64,000 nt of DNA. Origin: Burhinus oedicnemus. Its lineage: Eukaryota > Chordata > Aves > Charadriiformes > Burhinidae. The translations under genes and the position numbers were made by a program. The notes beneath the pieces are model-generated. The model was not told where the DNA came from and made no database searches. It saw nothing but the letters and a program-made list of their open reading frames with translations. Where the stretch lies: the NCBI GenBank assembly GCA_008921705.1, contig VFFE01007914.1, positions 434,001-498,000 of the forward strand, written 5' to 3'. This document shows, piece after piece, positions 62,383 to 64,000 of this stretch (the first letter of the stretch is position 1; every line of letters begins with the position of its first letter).

Positions 62383-64000
62383 TATACTGTGACTGTTCTG
62401 GTTTTATTTCATTTGCGGAGGGCAGCTCCAGGAGGTTCCCCTTGTTAAACCGGGGACTTAACGCTTGATGTTACACAAACACAGAATATGGCAGCTGAGC
62501 TAAAGGGTTTTTAGTCTCAGAATCCACCTGAAAAGTCTCAAGGCAGCTCTTCTGCCAGACCAGGTGATCAATTAGAGTATGTTTCAGCCCTACCAGGTAG
62601 CCCAGGATTACGCTGCTTTTCTTTTTTCCTTATTGAGTATCTCAGACCATTGCAGCAGTACATTGAGCAACATGACAGACCTCAGTAGCTTTAGTTGTTC
62701 TCCCCAGCTCTTTCCAATAAAGAAAATCTTGTTCAGTGAAATGTGTTGTTGTGGTAGGGCTTTTTAATATGTCTCTTAGAGAAGAAACCAGGTATACCTT
62801 GCACTTAGAAAGGATTGGTAGAGCCTACCAGTAGATCCATGATGGTTCTAAGATCCTGTGAGGTTTCATTACTGGTCTTGGAGTGATCCCAGAAAATTTT
62901 TATCTCCTAAATATGTGGGCTTTCTATGCAAATGGCAAATAAGGAAAAAGGAAGAAAACAGGTTTTTAGAGACCTATAAAATGCTATGAAAAGGTATCTG
63001 TCTGAAGTACCAATCCCTGGAAAAACATAACATTAACAAACAGTGCAAAAAAATCCGAAGAAACATTTAGCCAATAGTAGAAACACTGGGATTATCTCTC
63101 CCTGAATTTATCCCCCAAAATCCTCCAATGAGGAGGACATATTTATGAGAAGATGTCAGCTGAAAAGTTTCGCTTACTAAAGAACATAACTTAGACAGTT
63201 ATTGTTACATACTTAGTGATTTCTAGTGCTTTGGTATGCTAGTGGTGTAGTTCTACAATATTTTCCTAAAGTGGAGTTCATTGCCTGTGATATCCTACCC
63301 TAATGGCTCTGATTGTTGTTAGAGCAAAATATATCTGTGTATACAGAAATACAGGAACCTCAAAAAATGTAGGACACTAGAAAATAGTGAAGGCAACTTG
63401 CAACACCTTGATATTGTAAAGCCTTTAAGCTGGCATAGTTCTTTTTGGCATGACTCAAGGAATGCTTTGGTGTAACAGATACACGAAGACATAGATTAGT
63501 CATATTTATGGTAAGTTTTTCCCTGAAATCCTTAAAGAAAGTCTTTAATAATTTTCATAACACTTTCTCAGTATCAAATGTAGGTTTTGAAATGTTTTCT
63601 TAATCTGTAAAGAGAAACTATAGTAAATTATACTATGTTATTCCTTAGGTAATTCCACTGACTTCAGATGATTTCTTAAAGTAGAGTAATACTCAGGTTA
63701 AAAATGAGAAGTTTCTATTCCATCCCCCCATGTGGTAGCTGCCAGCCCAGCCTTTGGATATGCCATAAATAACAATAAGCCTCATTACCTAAATTCCTCA
63801 ATAAAACTTTTTAAAGTGGCTTTATTTGTGAATCAGCTGCTACCAATAAGAACCAAATGACAGAACACTGAAAATAAATGCTGCAATTTTAGACAACTCC
63901 CCATTCATCCAAATTGAAGAGGAGGACAGGCTGCTTTTCATACAGGGCAGGACAAATGAAATCAAATACATTATTTCACAAAATAATTTGAGTAAAATAA
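62383..64000. other. Unassigned noncoding stretch
   Basis: Directly after the CR1, 62383-62600 is GC-richer and complex (GCGGAGGGCAGCTCCAGGAGG, AAACCGGGGACTTAACGC) with a TTTATTT word. It might belong to an unrecognised repeat, but no boundaries can be drawn. The rest is AT-rich with no features. Confidence 0.45.

Overview
This window looks like gene-poor nuclear DNA from a bird. The sequence is AT-rich and no open reading frame in it looks like a host exon. The recognisable interspersed repeats are mostly CR1 LINEs, the dominant retrotransposon of birds. They are recognised by their ORF2 C-terminal peptides, their conserved 3' ends and the ATTCTGTG-type octamer tail. One retroviral solo LTR in avian style and several very old amniote repeats are also present. 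A 20-N run at 2300-2319 marks an assembly gap, so this is a draft vertebrate assembly. I cannot tell the species or chromosome from sequence alone.

Layout. 1-9 kb: a heavily decayed reverse-transcriptase relic of a CR1/L3-like LINE (845-1175, minus), then an internal CR1 fragment beside the gap (2320-2690, minus), then AT-rich unique DNA with one GC-rich patch near 6.4 kb. 9-17 kb: an internally deleted CR1 (9210-9482, plus), an old CR1 fragment of a different, more reptile-like type (13745-14065, minus), and two large microsatellites (CTCCT near 13.1 kb and AAAAAG near 16.2 kb). 17-36 kb: mostly unique DNA with a CR1 tail remnant, four MIR/CORE-SINE-like relics, an (AAAAT)n array, a 31-bp poly-T and a CR1 3' end (28265-28700, plus). 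36-39 kb: a solo LTR of about 1.06 kb (36062-37125, minus orientation) with a 4/5 target-site match, followed by two head-to-tail CR1 copies (37782-38845, minus). 39-61 kb: long AT-rich unique stretches with two short CR1 fragments. 61.5-62.4 kb: the longest and best-preserved CR1 fragment (minus), with a 147-residue open ORF2 tail. The last 1.6 kb is unassigned.

No gene, operon, RNA gene or CRISPR array can be supported. The window is best read as an intergenic region or a large intron. Its interest lies in layered repeat history (amniote-age MIR and LINE relics, then older CR1, then younger CR1 and an LTR) and in a few high-complexity unique segments that could be conserved regulatory elements. 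I found no evidence for a previously undescribed biological system.
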